From NCBI GenBank assembly GCA_943912255.1, contig CALTTP010000003.1, positions 154,112 through 218,111 on the forward strand: a stretch of DNA of 64,000 nucleotides. The letters run 5' to 3'. The translations under genes were made by a program, and so were the position numbers. Below are positions 26,621 to 36,175 of the stretch, in pieces. The stretch is from an uncultured Peptoniphilaceae bacterium (lineage in GTDB: Bacteria > Bacillota > Clostridia > Tissierellales > Peptoniphilaceae). The notes under the pieces are model-generated. The model had not been told where the DNA came from, ran no database searches, and was given only the letters and a program-made list of their open reading frames with translations. Every line of letters starts with the position of its first letter. The stretch's first letter is position 1.

Positions 26621-27367
26621 ATGAAAGAACTGCTAAAAGTAGAGAATTTACATGCTAAGGTAGAAGACAATCAAATTCTTAAGGGAATTGATTTAAGTAT
26701 AAATGCTGGAGAGATACATGTCTTTATGGGACCGAATGGTGCTGGAAAGACGACTTTTGCAAATTGTATCATGGGAAATCCCAAATTTGAAATTAACGAA
26801 GGTAAAATTTTCTACAAGGATGAACTTATAAACGACATTCCTGTAGATGAAAGAGCAAGAAAGGGTATCTTTATGTCCTTCCAAGCTCCAATTGAAGTGC
26901 CAGGGATTTCCGTGGAAAACTTTTTAAAGACTGCTAAGACTCAAATCACTGGTGAAAAACAAAAGATTATGGCCTTTAATAAAGAATTAAAGTCCCATAT
27001 GGAAAGTCTTGAGATAAATCCAGACTATGCTCGAAGATATTTAAATGTTGGTTTTTCTGGTGGGGAAAGAAAGAAGAATGAGATTCTTCAATTGAAGGTT
27101 TTAAACCCAACCTTGGCTTTTCTAGATGAAACAGATTCAGGTCTTGATGTAGATGCTATTAGAATAGTTTCTAAGGGAGTAAATGACTTCCACAATGAAA
27201 ACAATGCCATCGTTATAATCACCCACCAAATAAGATTATTAGAAAAGATATCTCCGGACTTTGTCCACGTATTTGTAGATGGTCAAATTGTAAAAAGTGG
27301 CGATATGTCCATTGCCCACGACATCGACAAAAATGGTTTTGACTCCTATAAGAAGGACGTGATTTAA
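26621..27367 (+). CDS. sufC: Fe-S assembly ATPase SufC
   Basis: This 248-residue ABC ATPase partners SufB and SufD in building Fe-S clusters in the cytosol. Walker A is GPNGAGKTT (about 36-44), the signature is the SufC form FSGGERKKNE, Walker B LAFLDETDSGLD, and the H-loop lies in ITHQIRLL. GGGGGT precedes the ATG. It starts the sufCBDSU operon; the sufB ATG overlaps its stop by one base. The leader holds a short inverted repeat, CCTAC at 26586-26590 and GTAGG at 26598-26602, that could be an operator, and a TATAAT at 26540 with a poor -35. Confidence 0.96.
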   Translation: MKELLKVENLHAKVEDNQILKGIDLSINAGEIHVFMGPNGAGKTTFANCIMGNPKFEINEGKIFYKDELINDIPVDERARKGIFMSFQAPIEVPGISVENFLKTAKTQITGEKQKIMAFNKELKSHMESLEINPDYARRYLNVGFSGGERKKNEILQLKVLNPTLAFLDETDSGLDVDAIRIVSKGVNDFHNENNAIVIITHQIRLLEKISPDFVHVFVDGQIVKSGDMSIAHDIDKNGFDSYKKDVI

Positions 27368-28776
27368 TGTCACCAAGAGAAAGAACTCAGATAGACAATA
27401 TAGATAGAGGCTTATTTGATAAGAAGAATGAATTCAAATTTAAATACAAGACTAGAGCTGGGTTAAATGAAGACATTATTAAGGAAATTTCTGCTCAAAA
27501 GAATGAACCAAAATGGATGTTGGATTTTAGACTAAAGTCTTTGGAAATATATAAAAAATTGGAAAACCCAACTTGGGGTGCAGATATTTCCGATTTAAAT
27601 GTTGATGATATTGTAACCTATGTTAGACCAGATTCTGACTTAAACTATAGTTGGGAAGATGTTCCAGAGGATATTAAAAATACCTTTGATGAGTTAGGAC
27701 TTGTTGAAGCGGATCAGAAGTCTTTGGCAGGTGTAGGAGCCCAATACGACTCTGAAGTGGTTTATCATAGTATTCAAGAAAATTTAACTAAACAAGGTGT
27801 AATCTATACGGATTTTGACACGGCTGTTAGAGAATATCCAGAGATTGTAAAGGAATATTTCATGAAGTTAATTCCACCATCAGATCATAGATATGCAGCT
27901 CTACATGGTGCTGTATGGTCTGGAGGATCCTTTGTGTATGTACCAGAGGGAGTTCATGTAGACATTCCAATACAGTCTTACTTTAGACAAAATGCTCCAG
28001 GTACTGGTCAATTTGAACACACTTTGATTATCGTTGAAAAAGGTGGATGGTGCCACTTTATTGAGGGATGTTCTGCACCAAAATACAATGTTAACAACCT
28101 TCACGCTGGAGCGGTAGAACTCCATGTAAAAGAGGGGGCATATTTAAGATATTCCACCATTGAAAATTGGTCTAAGAATATGTACAACTTAAATACGAAA
28201 CGTGCCGTTGTAGATAAGGACGGAACCATTGAATGGGTAAGTGGATCCTTTGGTTCTAGAGTATCCTACTTATACCCTATGAGTATACTAAGGGGAGAAA
28301 ATGCCCATAGTGAGTTTACAGGAGTTACCTTTGCTACAGGAGAACAGGAGCTGGACACAGGAACGAAAGTGGTTCATGCAGCACCTAACACCACTTCCAA
28401 CGTAAATACAAAATCCATCTCAAAGGGTGGAGGAAATGCTATTTACAGAGGGCTACTTCATATAGGTAAAAATGCATATGGTTCCAAAGCCACCACTAAT
28501 TGTGAATCCTTGATGCTTGACAACGAGTCCAGAGCAGATACTATTCCTGCTATTATAATAGAAAATGACGATGTAGATATCGGACATGAGGCTAAGATTG
28601 GTCGTATTTCAGACGAGACCATCTTTTATCTTATGAGTAGAGGAATTTCTGAAGATGAAGCTAAATCCATGGTGGTAAGAGGATTTGTTGAACCAGTTTC
28701 AAAGGCATTGCCTCTTGAATACTCTGTGGAGATGAATAATCTAATAAATTTAGAATTAAAAGGAACCATAGGTTAG
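27367..28776 (+). CDS. sufB: Fe-S cluster scaffold SufB
   Basis: This 469-residue protein is the scaffold half that receives sulfur and holds the nascent cluster in the SufBCD complex. Landmarks are YDSEVVYHSIQENL, GSFVYVPEGVHVDIP (about 184-198), the Cys-bearing EGCSAPKY and the C-terminal IGHEAKIGRISDETIFYLMS, with catalytic-site residues in VSKGGGNAIYRG-like form SISKGGGNAIYRG. Length and order match the family. It overlaps sufC by one base, and AGGAGG spanning its stop serves sufD. Confidence 0.97.
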   Translation: MSPRERTQIDNIDRGLFDKKNEFKFKYKTRAGLNEDIIKEISAQKNEPKWMLDFRLKSLEIYKKLENPTWGADISDLNVDDIVTYVRPDSDLNYSWEDVPEDIKNTFDELGLVEADQKSLAGVGAQYDSEVVYHSIQENLTKQGVIYTDFDTAVREYPEIVKEYFMKLIPPSDHRYAALHGAVWSGGSFVYVPEGVHVDIPIQSYFRQNAPGTGQFEHTLIIVEKGGWCHFIEGCSAPKYNVNNLHAGAVELHVKEGAYLRYSTIENWSKNMYNLNTKRAVVDKDGTIEWVSGSFGSRVSYLYPMSILRGENAHSEFTGVTFATGEQELDTGTKVVHAAPNTTSNVNTKSISKGGGNAIYRGLLHIGKNAYGSKATTNCESLMLDNESRADTIPAIIIENDDVDIGHEAKIGRISDETIFYLMSRGISEDEAKSMVVRGFVEPVSKALPLEYSVEMNNLINLELKGTIG

Positions 28777-28786
28777 GAGGGAAATG

Positions 28787-29845
28787 ATGACAATATATAA
28801 TGAACTTCCAGTCTTAACTTTCAGATGGACAAAAGCCAATTCTGTAAGTCTAGAAGATGTCAATACAGAATTTAAAGAATATAAACTAAATCCTATTAAA
28901 AGGGGAGAAGAGTTTTTAAAGGATAGTTGGGAAAGAGAAATTGCACTTTCAGATGACTTTGTTGGAGCCAGCAAGGAGTCATTGGAAGAAGTTATAACAG
29001 AAGCAAACTTTAAAAAATTCCTAGTTGCAGAAGAAGGTAAAACTTTGAATGTATATCTAGATTTTTCTCTTGACAGTGAAAATAAAACAATCCTAGGAGA
29101 TTTGTCAGTATATGCTAAAGAAGGTAGCACTATAAATCTTACCTTGGATTTTAATGGTAGGGAAGATGATGGCTATACAAACTTTTTAACTAGAGTGTAT
29201 GGAGAAAAGAACTCCACAATAAATATTACAAAGGTTCAAAGACAAAGTAATAGACGTCATATTGAACATAGATATACGGAACTTGAAGAAAACGGTCAAA
29301 TCAATTATTTAATTGTAAACATAGATGGACAGCAGTCTTTGTATCACTATGTCTCCGACTTAAAAGGAGATGACTCTAAAGCTGAAATAAACTGTATTTA
29401 TATCGGTGAAGGACAGTCCCTAACAGACCTTTACAACAATATAAGATACTTTGGTAAGAGAGCCATTGGAAATTATCAAGTTAGAGGGGCTTTAAAGGAT
29501 AATGCTAAGAAGTATTTCCGTGGCACTTTAGACTTTGTTAAGGGATGTTCTGGAGCTGAAGGAGACGAAGAAGAAAATGTAATCCTTCTAAATGACAAGG
29601 TAAAATCCTTCGCCATACCAATCCTGTTGGCAGGAGAAGACGATGTTGCAGGAAACCACGCTGCATCAGCGGGACAGGTGGATCCATCCATTTTATTTTA
29701 TATAATGAGTAGAGGATTCTCAGAAAAAGAAGCCAAGAAGATGATAGTAGAAGGTTCCTTTAGCAGTATCATAGATATGATTTCAAGTGAAGAACTAAGA
29801 GGTTTTATCAAAGAATCCCTTGATGAAAAATTGGAGATGATTTAA
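28787..29845 (+). CDS. sufD: Fe-S cluster assembly protein SufD
   Basis: This 352-residue paralogue of SufB is its partner in the SufBC2D complex. The C-terminal beta-helix has the conserved CSGAEGDEEENVILLNDKVK segment in split form (KGCSGAEGDEEE, then LLNDKVKSFAIP), AGNHAASAGQVDPS and FYIMSRGFSEKEA. I start at the ATG at 28787 because AGGAGG at 28775-28780 is then 6 bases away; the adjoining ATG at 28784 is only 3. The sufS ATG follows the stop directly. Confidence 0.94.
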   Translation: MTIYNELPVLTFRWTKANSVSLEDVNTEFKEYKLNPIKRGEEFLKDSWEREIALSDDFVGASKESLEEVITEANFKKFLVAEEGKTLNVYLDFSLDSENKTILGDLSVYAKEGSTINLTLDFNGREDDGYTNFLTRVYGEKNSTINITKVQRQSNRRHIEHRYTELEENGQINYLIVNIDGQQSLYHYVSDLKGDDSKAEINCIYIGEGQSLTDLYNNIRYFGKRAIGNYQVRGALKDNAKKYFRGTLDFVKGCSGAEGDEEENVILLNDKVKSFAIPILLAGEDDVAGNHAASAGQVDPSILFYIMSRGFSEKEAKKMIVEGSFSSIIDMISSEELRGFIKESLDEKLEMI

Positions 29846-31069
29846 ATGAATAAGTTTAGAGAAGATTTTCCAATTTTAAATAGACAGGTTAAAGGTAGAC
29901 CCATTGTATACTTCGACAATGCAGCAACTGCTCAAAGACCAATTCAGGTTATGAAGGCGGTGGAAAGATACAATTCCAACTTCAACGGAAATCCTCATAG
30001 AGCTGCCCATGTGCTTTCCATAGATGCAACAAGAGAGTATGAAGAGTCAAAGGAAGCGGTAAGGAAGTTTATCAATGCTGAAAGTACCGATAGTATAATT
30101 TACTGTAAAAATGGGTCAGAAGCCTTAAATTTAATCGCTAGATCCTATGGTGAAAAATTTCTAAAGCCAGGTGATAAAATAGTTGTGACCATAGCAGAGC
30201 ACCATTCCAATATCGTACCTTGGCAAAGGGTTTGTAGAGTTACTGGCGCTACCCTAGAATATATCTATATAGACAGGGAAACAGGAGAATATATTGAAGA
30301 AGATTTTAATAAAATCGATGAAAACACTAAGATAGTTGCTTTCAATCACGTTTCAAATGTACTGGGAACAGTGTCACCAGTGGAAAAGTTCATAACCAAG
30401 GCTAAAACTGTTGGAGCTATAACCGTAATGGATGGAGCTCAGGGAGTTCCCCATATACCGGTGGACGTAAGAAAGATGGACTGTGATTTCTATACTTTTT
30501 CTGGTCATAAGATGCTTTCCTCCATGGGGATAGGTGTGTTATATGGCAAGTCTGAAATATTAGATAAAATGGATCCCTTTATACTAGGGGGAGATATGAT
30601 AGAGTATGTGGAAGAGCAGACTACAACCTTTGCCTCTGGAGCTACAAAATTTGAAGCTGGAACACAAAATGTAGAAGGAGCGGTCTCTTTAAAAGCCGCC
30701 ATTGAATATATGAATAAAGTTGGGTATGAATTCATAGGCAAGGTAAACGCTGAGTTGATGAGCTATCTTCTAGAGGAAATGGACAAAATAGACCATGTAA
30801 ATATTATTGGAACCATGGACTACAGAAAGAGAGAAGGGGTAATCTCCTTTACCATCGATGAAGTTCATCCCCATGATGTAGCTACCATATTGGATTCCTA
30901 TGGAATCTCCATAAGAAGTGGACATCACTGTGCCCAACCACTGGGGAAATACCTTGGAATTCCTGCTTCCAATAGAGTTAGTCCATACTTTTATAACGAC
31001 TTGGAAGAGGCAAAATACTTTATAGAGAAACTAAAGACTGTAAGGGGGGTAATGGGCTTTGGATCTTAA
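29846..31069 (+). CDS. sufS: SufS-type cysteine desulfurase
   Basis: This 407-residue PLP enzyme takes sulfur from cysteine. The PLP lysine lies in TFSGHKMLSSMGIGVLYG (about 219-236), IAEHHSN and MDGAQGVPHIPVD form the cofactor pocket, and the active cysteine sits in SIRSGHHCAQPL near residue 360. The short loop around the cysteine marks it as group II, which needs SufU or SufE as sulfur acceptor, and sufU follows, overlapping by 11 bases. GGAG lies upstream inside sufD. Confidence 0.96.
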   Translation: MNKFREDFPILNRQVKGRPIVYFDNAATAQRPIQVMKAVERYNSNFNGNPHRAAHVLSIDATREYEESKEAVRKFINAESTDSIIYCKNGSEALNLIARSYGEKFLKPGDKIVVTIAEHHSNIVPWQRVCRVTGATLEYIYIDRETGEYIEEDFNKIDENTKIVAFNHVSNVLGTVSPVEKFITKAKTVGAITVMDGAQGVPHIPVDVRKMDCDFYTFSGHKMLSSMGIGVLYGKSEILDKMDPFILGGDMIEYVEEQTTTFASGATKFEAGTQNVEGAVSLKAAIEYMNKVGYEFIGKVNAELMSYLLEEMDKIDHVNIIGTMDYRKREGVISFTIDEVHPHDVATILDSYGISIRSGHHCAQPLGKYLGIPASNRVSPYFYNDLEEAKYFIEKLKTVRGVMGFGS

Positions 31070-31511
31070 TGAACTATATTCAGAGGTAATATTGGAACAT
31101 AGCCAGGACAAGAGCAATAAAAGAGAATTAAATCCCTACACTCTAGAAGAGAGGGGACATAACCCGAGTTGTGGAGACGATATTACCCTAAGGCTGGACA
31201 TTGAGGATGGAGTGATAAAGGATGCAGCCTATACAGGTATAGGATGTGCCATTAGCCAAGCTTCAACTTCCATAATGTGCGACCAGATTAGAGGGCTAAC
31301 CGTAGAGGAAGCATATAAAAAACTGGACTTGTTTATCAATATGATAAGAGGACAGGTTACAGATGATGAAAAGCTAGAAGAAGAGCTTGAAGAGGGATAT
31401 GTCTTTAAAAATATATCCACCATGCCAGCAAGAGTAAAATGTGCAGTCTTGGCATGGCATACATTAAAAAATGCCATAGACGAAAATGATTCTCTTAAGA
31501 AAAGTAAATAA
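31059..31511 (+). CDS. sufU: SufU, zinc-dependent sulfur transfer protein
   Basis: This 150-residue protein accepts sulfur from SufS. The three conserved cysteines are present in NPSCGDD, GIGCAISQAS and RVKCAVLAWH, with the Asp of the zinc site in PSCGDD. The start is a TTG at 31059 that overlaps the end of sufS; AGGGGGG is about 9 bases upstream, and the resulting MDLNELYSEVI is the normal SufU N-terminus. It closes the operon before a terminator. No SufE, SufA or SufR gene is adjacent. Confidence 0.95.
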   Translation: MDLNELYSEVILEHSQDKSNKRELNPYTLEERGHNPSCGDDITLRLDIEDGVIKDAAYTGIGCAISQASTSIMCDQIRGLTVEEAYKKLDLFINMIRGQVTDDEKLEEELEEGYVFKNISTMPARVKCAVLAWHTLKNAIDENDSLKKSK

Positions 31512-31515
31512 TACA

Positions 31516-31544
31516 GGGGACACCGGCTTGGTGTCTCTTTTTTT
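31516..31544 (+). terminator. terminator of the suf operon
   Basis: GGGGACACC pairs with GGTGTCTCT around GGCTT, then a long T run. Confidence 0.9.
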
Positions 31545-31685
31545 GTTTAAAATAGGGACGGAATGATTATAAATTATTACAAAATTATTACGAAATTCTT
31601 ACAAAACTCTTAAGATTGATTTAAGTACTATCTTTTTTAATTTTAATTTTGTAAAATAAAAGAGAGGGTGGTAGAAAGGATTAAA

Positions 31686-33052
31686 ATGAAAAAAGTTTTT
31701 GCAATCTTGCTAACTTTAAGTTTACTCATTCCCTTTGGGAATCTAGTATTATCCCAAGAAAATCAAAAGGAATTGAAGGCCAAAGAAAGTGAAGTTTTAA
31801 ACTTTGCAAAGGATTTCGTAGATAAGACCTATAAGTCTTTAAGGCCTATGGAGTTTCAAGAACTTTCAGAAAAGTATTTAAAACCAGGTAATGAGCTTTT
31901 CAATACGGAAATGGAAGTTAGAAATGCAGTGGATCATTCCACTGTTAGAGACTTTAAGGAAGATGGACTTGAAATAACACTTTTTGAACATGAATTTCAA
32001 AAAGTGGAATTAAAAGAAAAACTGGGAAATATCTATAGAGTTGAATTGGCCTTTGATGAGTCTTGGGATACTTCAGAATATAATAATGATTCTAAAGACC
32101 CAGAAAGAACGCCTCAGGGGATGGCTCGACAAGTTATGGTAACCGTTGAAGATGAGAGTGGAAGGTTATATATAACTGACTTATTCGGCCTGAATGACGG
32201 GATTTCTTCAAGGTTAAATAAGGACTTAGAAGAAGCTAAGCCTCTAAAGGAAGAAGCTTTTAAAAGTTTCAAGAAGGCAAGCTCTAAGACAGAGTACTAT
32301 CTAAATGCTTTAGAGCCTAATGGAATAAGTCCAAAGAGAAGCAGTGATGAAACTGAAGGAGAGGTAAAAGAAAAAACATATACTTCAATTGAAGAATTGA
32401 AAAATGCACAGTTAGAAAACCTTGCTAATATAAGAGAGGAATTAGTAGCTCCACCAGCTATGAATTTGTATGATGATAATACAAACCGGATATAACTCCG
32501 AGAATTGCATCTTATTCTCTTGATAAAGCAAAATGTGGTGCTTGGGCAAGAACATTTGCCCTAGTAAGTCCATCAGATTATGCTAAGGCTACTAACTATA
32601 GGTTTATACATTTGGGTGATGTGGATTGTGCAAATTTTGGTTCTCAAGTTGTATACGAAGGTTGTAGAGTTTTTAAAGATACTGGTAGTGAATATACCTC
32701 ATGGTATGCATATAATCACGGAAAAGACAGATCTCATCCTTGGTCATATGCAGAAAAATTATCTTATTTCTTAAATTCAAATGATGGGAAAGGACCTTAC
32801 TGCTGGAGAAGAACTTGGATGAAAGAAAATAATAGTTCTGACAATACATTATACCCTGGAGATATAGTGGTTTTGTGCAAATCTAAAGGTGGAAAAGCAT
32901 TTCACACCTTAGCTATTTCAGAGGAAGGGGGCAGGAATAGAGCGATATACTGCGCTCATTCAAAACCTGCTCGAAGTAATAGTCTAGGTAAGTTAATTGC
33001 ACGAGAAAAAGATACTTGGTTTTATGGATTAAATTTAAAATACAGAAAGTAA
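31686..33052 (+). pseudogene. secreted protein with amidase-like domain, frameshifted (copy A)
   Basis: Read through one frameshift this is a secreted protein of about 455 residues. It has a signal peptide (MKKVFAILLTLSLLIPFGN), an N-terminal domain of unknown function (about 25-260) and a C-terminal domain like the cysteine amidases of Pfam Amidase_6. The latter shows YSLDKAKCGAWA, the catalytic-type VDCANFGSQVVYEG and a later FHTLAISEE with the candidate histidine. The frame closes at 32495; one missing base near 32480 (GATAATACAAACC) separates it from the frame that ends at 33052. The N-terminal domain is related to the lipoprotein encoded next. The start is ATG 31686, AAAGGA 5 bases upstream. 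Substrate, perhaps cell wall peptide, is unknown. Confidence 0.75.
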
Positions 33053-33176
33053 TTTAATCTAAAACTATGTAAATGTTGAAAAATCCACCCTCTCGCATTT
33101 ATAGATTAGGGCCCTTTTGGGCCTTAGCTATAAATATCATCAACTTAACTGTATTATTACACATGAAGGAGAAAAT

Positions 33177-33803
33177 ATGAGAAAAGTATTAAAAGTATTT
33201 ATGATTGCAGCGCTTTGTTTTTTTGTAGCTGGATGTTCTAACAATAAAGAGGAAATTTCTGACGAAGAAGCTAAGACCTTCGGACATGACTTCGTTTCCA
33301 AGTACATATTAGGGGATGGGGATTATGATTATAAAGAGTTATTCGATAAATATTTAGTAGAAGATAATGAAATGTTCAACAAGGAGATGTATATTAGGCA
33401 AAAATCATCTAAAATTTATTCAGCTTTAAATTTAAGCGAGCTAATTAAAGATCCTGAAATTTTTGATGAAAAGATAAAAAGAGAAAACGATGAAGTTTTA
33501 TACGATGCTTTTATAAAATTATATAGAAATTCTGATGAAATTAATAAAATTAGACTTGTATTTAAGAAAACTGATGAAGGAATTAAGGTGGTGAACTATT
33601 ATGGGTTTGATCAGTTAAGTAATTTTTTAGGCAAAGCGACTATGATAAAAGAATATAATAATGGTCCAGAGTATTATGGGGAGTCAACATCTGCAACAGG
33701 AGAAGAGCTAAAGGAATTGCAGAGAAAAAACTTACTGGACTTATTGGGAGAAGAAACTATGCAAGAAGTCCAAGAATTCCCTGATTATTTAGAAATAAAA
33801 TAA
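33177..33803 (+). CDS. lipoprotein of unknown function (copy B)
   Basis: This 208-residue lipoprotein has the lipobox VAGC at about 18-21 and no recognised family. Its body matches the N-terminal domain of the flanking copies A: HDFVSKYILGD, FDKYLVEDNEMFNKEMYIRQ and YYGFDQLSNFLGK align with KDFVDKTYKS, SEKYLKPGNELFNTEMEVRN and LFGLNDGISSRLNK. It ends in GEELKELQRKNLLDLLG, like the A copies' EELKNAQLENLANI. GAAGGAG lies 6 bases before the ATG at 33177. It looks like an intact member of a small local family, probably lodged outside the membrane. Confidence 0.8.
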   Translation: MRKVLKVFMIAALCFFVAGCSNNKEEISDEEAKTFGHDFVSKYILGDGDYDYKELFDKYLVEDNEMFNKEMYIRQKSSKIYSALNLSELIKDPEIFDEKIKRENDEVLYDAFIKLYRNSDEINKIRLVFKKTDEGIKVVNYYGFDQLSNFLGKATMIKEYNNGPEYYGESTSATGEELKELQRKNLLDLLGEETMQEVQEFPDYLEIK

Positions 33804-33955
33804 TATATCACGAATCTCTGGTTTTAGTAAAAATAGTATAAAATCTCATGATATGTGATTACTAATTCTTACAAAATTCTTAAGATTGATTTAAGTACTA
33901 TCTTTTTTAATTTTAATTTTGTAAAATAAAAGAGAGGGTGGTAGAAAGGATTAAA

Positions 33956-34747
33956 ATGAAAAAAGTTTTTGCAATCTTGCTAACTTTAAGTTTACTCATT
34001 CCCTTTGGGAATCTAGTATTATCCCAAGAAAATCAAAAGGAATTGAAGGCCAAAGAAAGTGAAGTTTTAAACTTTGCAAAGGATTTCGTAGATAAGACCT
34101 ATAAGTCTTTAAGGCCTATGGAGTTTCAAGAACTTTCAGAAAAGTATTTAAAACCAGGTAATGAGCTTTTCAATACGGAAATGGAAGTTAGAAATGCAGT
34201 GGATCATTCCACTGTTAGAGACTTTAAAGAAAATGGACTTGAAATAACGCTCTTTGAACATTCTTTTGAAAAAGTCGAATTAAAAGAAAAACTAGGTAAT
34301 ATCTATAGAGTTGAATTGACCTTTGATGAGTCTTGGGATACTTCAGAATATAAGAATGATTCTAAAGACCCAGAAAGAACACCTCAAGGCATGGCACGCC
34401 AAGTTATGGTAACCGTTGAAGATGAAAATGGAAGATTATATATAACTAACTTATTCGGTCTGAATGACGGGATTTCTTCAAGGTTAAATAAGGACTTAGA
34501 AGAAGCTAAGCCTCTAAAGGAAGAAACCTTTAAAGGTTTTAAGAAGGCAAGTTCTAAGACAGAGTATTATTTAAATGCTTCTGAACCTAATGGAATAAGT
34601 CCAAAGAGAAGCAGTGATGAAACTGAAGGAGAAGCAAAAGAAAAGGTTTATACTGATAAAGATGAATTGAAAAAGACTCAATTGGAAAATCTTTCCAATA
34701 TAAGAGAGTCTTTAACTGCTCCAGCTGTAATGAGTTTAAATTTATAA
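33956..34747 (+). CDS. secreted protein, amidase domain absent (copy A')
   Basis: This 263-residue protein repeats the signal peptide and N-terminal domain of copy A, but ends at residue 263 where copy A continues into the amidase-like domain. The 350 bases at 33878-34227 are identical to 31608-31957, including the upstream region, so the duplication is recent or kept by gene conversion. Later codons differ by scattered substitutions. It is either a stable stand-alone form of the unknown domain or a truncated remnant. AAAGGA precedes the ATG. Confidence 0.75.
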   Translation: MKKVFAILLTLSLLIPFGNLVLSQENQKELKAKESEVLNFAKDFVDKTYKSLRPMEFQELSEKYLKPGNELFNTEMEVRNAVDHSTVRDFKENGLEITLFEHSFEKVELKEKLGNIYRVELTFDESWDTSEYKNDSKDPERTPQGMARQVMVTVEDENGRLYITNLFGLNDGISSRLNKDLEEAKPLKEETFKGFKKASSKTEYYLNASEPNGISPKRSSDETEGEAKEKVYTDKDELKKTQLENLSNIRESLTAPAVMSLNL

Positions 34748-34803
34748 TTGTGGGGTGAATGAAAAAATACCGACAAATCCACACCTCTCATTATTTGACT
34801 ATT

Positions 34804-34825
34804 AAGCACTCAGATTTGAGTGCTT
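34804..34825 (+). terminator. terminator after copy A'
   Basis: AAGCACTCA and TGAGTGCTT pair around GATT, followed by TAATATTTT. It is another copy of the recurrent AAGCACTCA hairpin. Confidence 0.75.
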
Positions 34826-34880
34826 AATATTTTAAAGCTTAGTAATGTTAAATTTCAAATAATCCAAAAAAGGAGATAAT

Positions 34881-35518
34881 ATGAGAAAAGTATTAAAAGT
34901 ATTTATGATTGCAGCGCTTTGTTTTTTTTGTAGCTGGATGTTCTAACAATAAAGAGGAAATTTCTGACGAAGAAGCTAAGACCTTTGGGCATGACTTCGT
35001 TTCCAAGTATATATTAGGGGATGGGGATTATGATTATAGGGATTTATACGATAAATATTTACGATAAATATTTAGACCCAGACAATGAAATGTTCAACAA
35101 GGAGATGTATATTAGACAAAAGAATTTAGAAGTATATAATATGGAGAATAACGAAAAGGCAGGAGGTCCTAAGAAACTCCTAAATGAAAAGATAAGTAAG
35201 ATTAATGATGAATATGTTTATGATGCAGATGTGGAAAGGTTGGATAATGATAAGGAGTTTTATAAAGTAAGGCTTGTCATGATAAATCAAAGTGGGTCAA
35301 TGAAAGCAACGAATTACTATGGATTTGATAATTTGAGTTTATTTTTAGGGAAGTATTCAGAAGGTGGAGATGCTATTAGGGGACCGGAATATTATGGAGA
35401 CCCGACAGATGCAACTGGAGATGAGCTTAAAGAACTTCAGAGAAAGCAATTAATAAATCTTCTTTAAGCTGAGACTAGGTCAAAACTTCACAAATTCCCA
35501 GAGTATTTAGAGAAATAA
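34881..35518 (+). pseudogene. lipoprotein, decayed copy (B')
   Basis: This is a broken copy of the lipoprotein at 33177. Three lesions are visible. The T run after the lipobox region has 8 T (34922-34929) where B has 7, shifting the frame. A 13-base tandem duplication of ACGATAAATATTT lies at about 35046-35071, shifting it again. Then a stop replaces the sense codon after INLL at 35467, with the old C-terminus (AETRSKLHKFPEYLEK) still in frame to 35518. The central part stays readable from 35021. GGAG still precedes the ATG. The T-run length could also vary in a population. Confidence 0.82.
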
Positions 35519-35617
35519 TAGAGGTGGAATAATCTCTATTTTTAGGTTTATTGATAATCAATTTCAAATCTGTTGATTTATGCTATAATATGGGTATTAT
35601 GACTTTAGGAGGCTTAT

Positions 35618-36175
35618 ATGAAAAACAAAAAAACGATAAAGATAATTTTACCTATTTTAATTGTAGCTGTGCTTGTAGGTATGTATTTTATAAAGAACAG
35701 AAATAGTAGTACTACTATATCCAACAATAAGGTGGAAGGTACAAACACAGGGGGAGAGGTTTCAAAGGAGTCAGAACTTCTAGAAACTGAAGTTCCCAAT
35801 TTTGAGGAATATGCCAAGGAAAAACTACCTGTAATTGTGGATTATGGCTCAGACACCTGTGAACCTTGTAGAATGATGGAGCCACATTTTAAAGCTTTCC
35901 ATGAGAAGATGGCTGGGAAAGCCATAGTAAAATATGTGGATATTGATTTAAATAGGGAAGCTGCAAAGGAAGTTCCCCTTCAAGTAATTCCTACTCAGGT
36001 TCTATTTAATGCAGATGGAACTCCCTATGTTCCCAGTGATGAGATAAAGGAAAAAATTCCCTTTGAAATGTTCAATCATAAGGTTACAAAAAAACATATC
36101 TATACAATTCATCAAGGTTTCTTAAATGAAGAGCAACTTCTTGAGATTGCTAAGGATATGGGAGTGAAGGAGTAA
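35618..36175 (+). CDS. membrane-anchored thioredoxin-like protein
   Basis: This 185-residue protein has an N-terminal membrane helix (about 7-24) that places a thioredoxin fold outside the membrane. The active site is C81-E-P-C84 in SDTCEPCRMMEPH, and the cis-proline lies in LQVIPTQVLF. It ends 1 base inside the start of a CcdA-type gene, whose product would pass electrons from the cytosolic thioredoxin pool across the membrane. The pair probably reduces disulfides in exported proteins. AGGAGG lies 6 bases before the ATG. Confidence 0.88.
   Translation: MKNKKTIKIILPILIVAVLVGMYFIKNRNSSTTISNNKVEGTNTGGEVSKESELLETEVPNFEEYAKEKLPVIVDYGSDTCEPCRMMEPHFKAFHEKMAGKAIVKYVDIDLNREAAKEVPLQVIPTQVLFNADGTPYVPSDEIKEKIPFEMFNHKVTKKHIYTIHQGFLNEEQLLEIAKDMGVKE

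Noticed and set aside
32580..32774. Reading frame of 64 residues overlapping the amidase domain
   Set aside because: It lies in another frame over a clearly coding region and has no ribosome site or family features.
31686..33052. Programmed frameshifting between the unknown domain and the amidase domain
   Set aside because: No slippery heptamer or following stem is evident at 32480; a simple one-base loss explains the sequence better.
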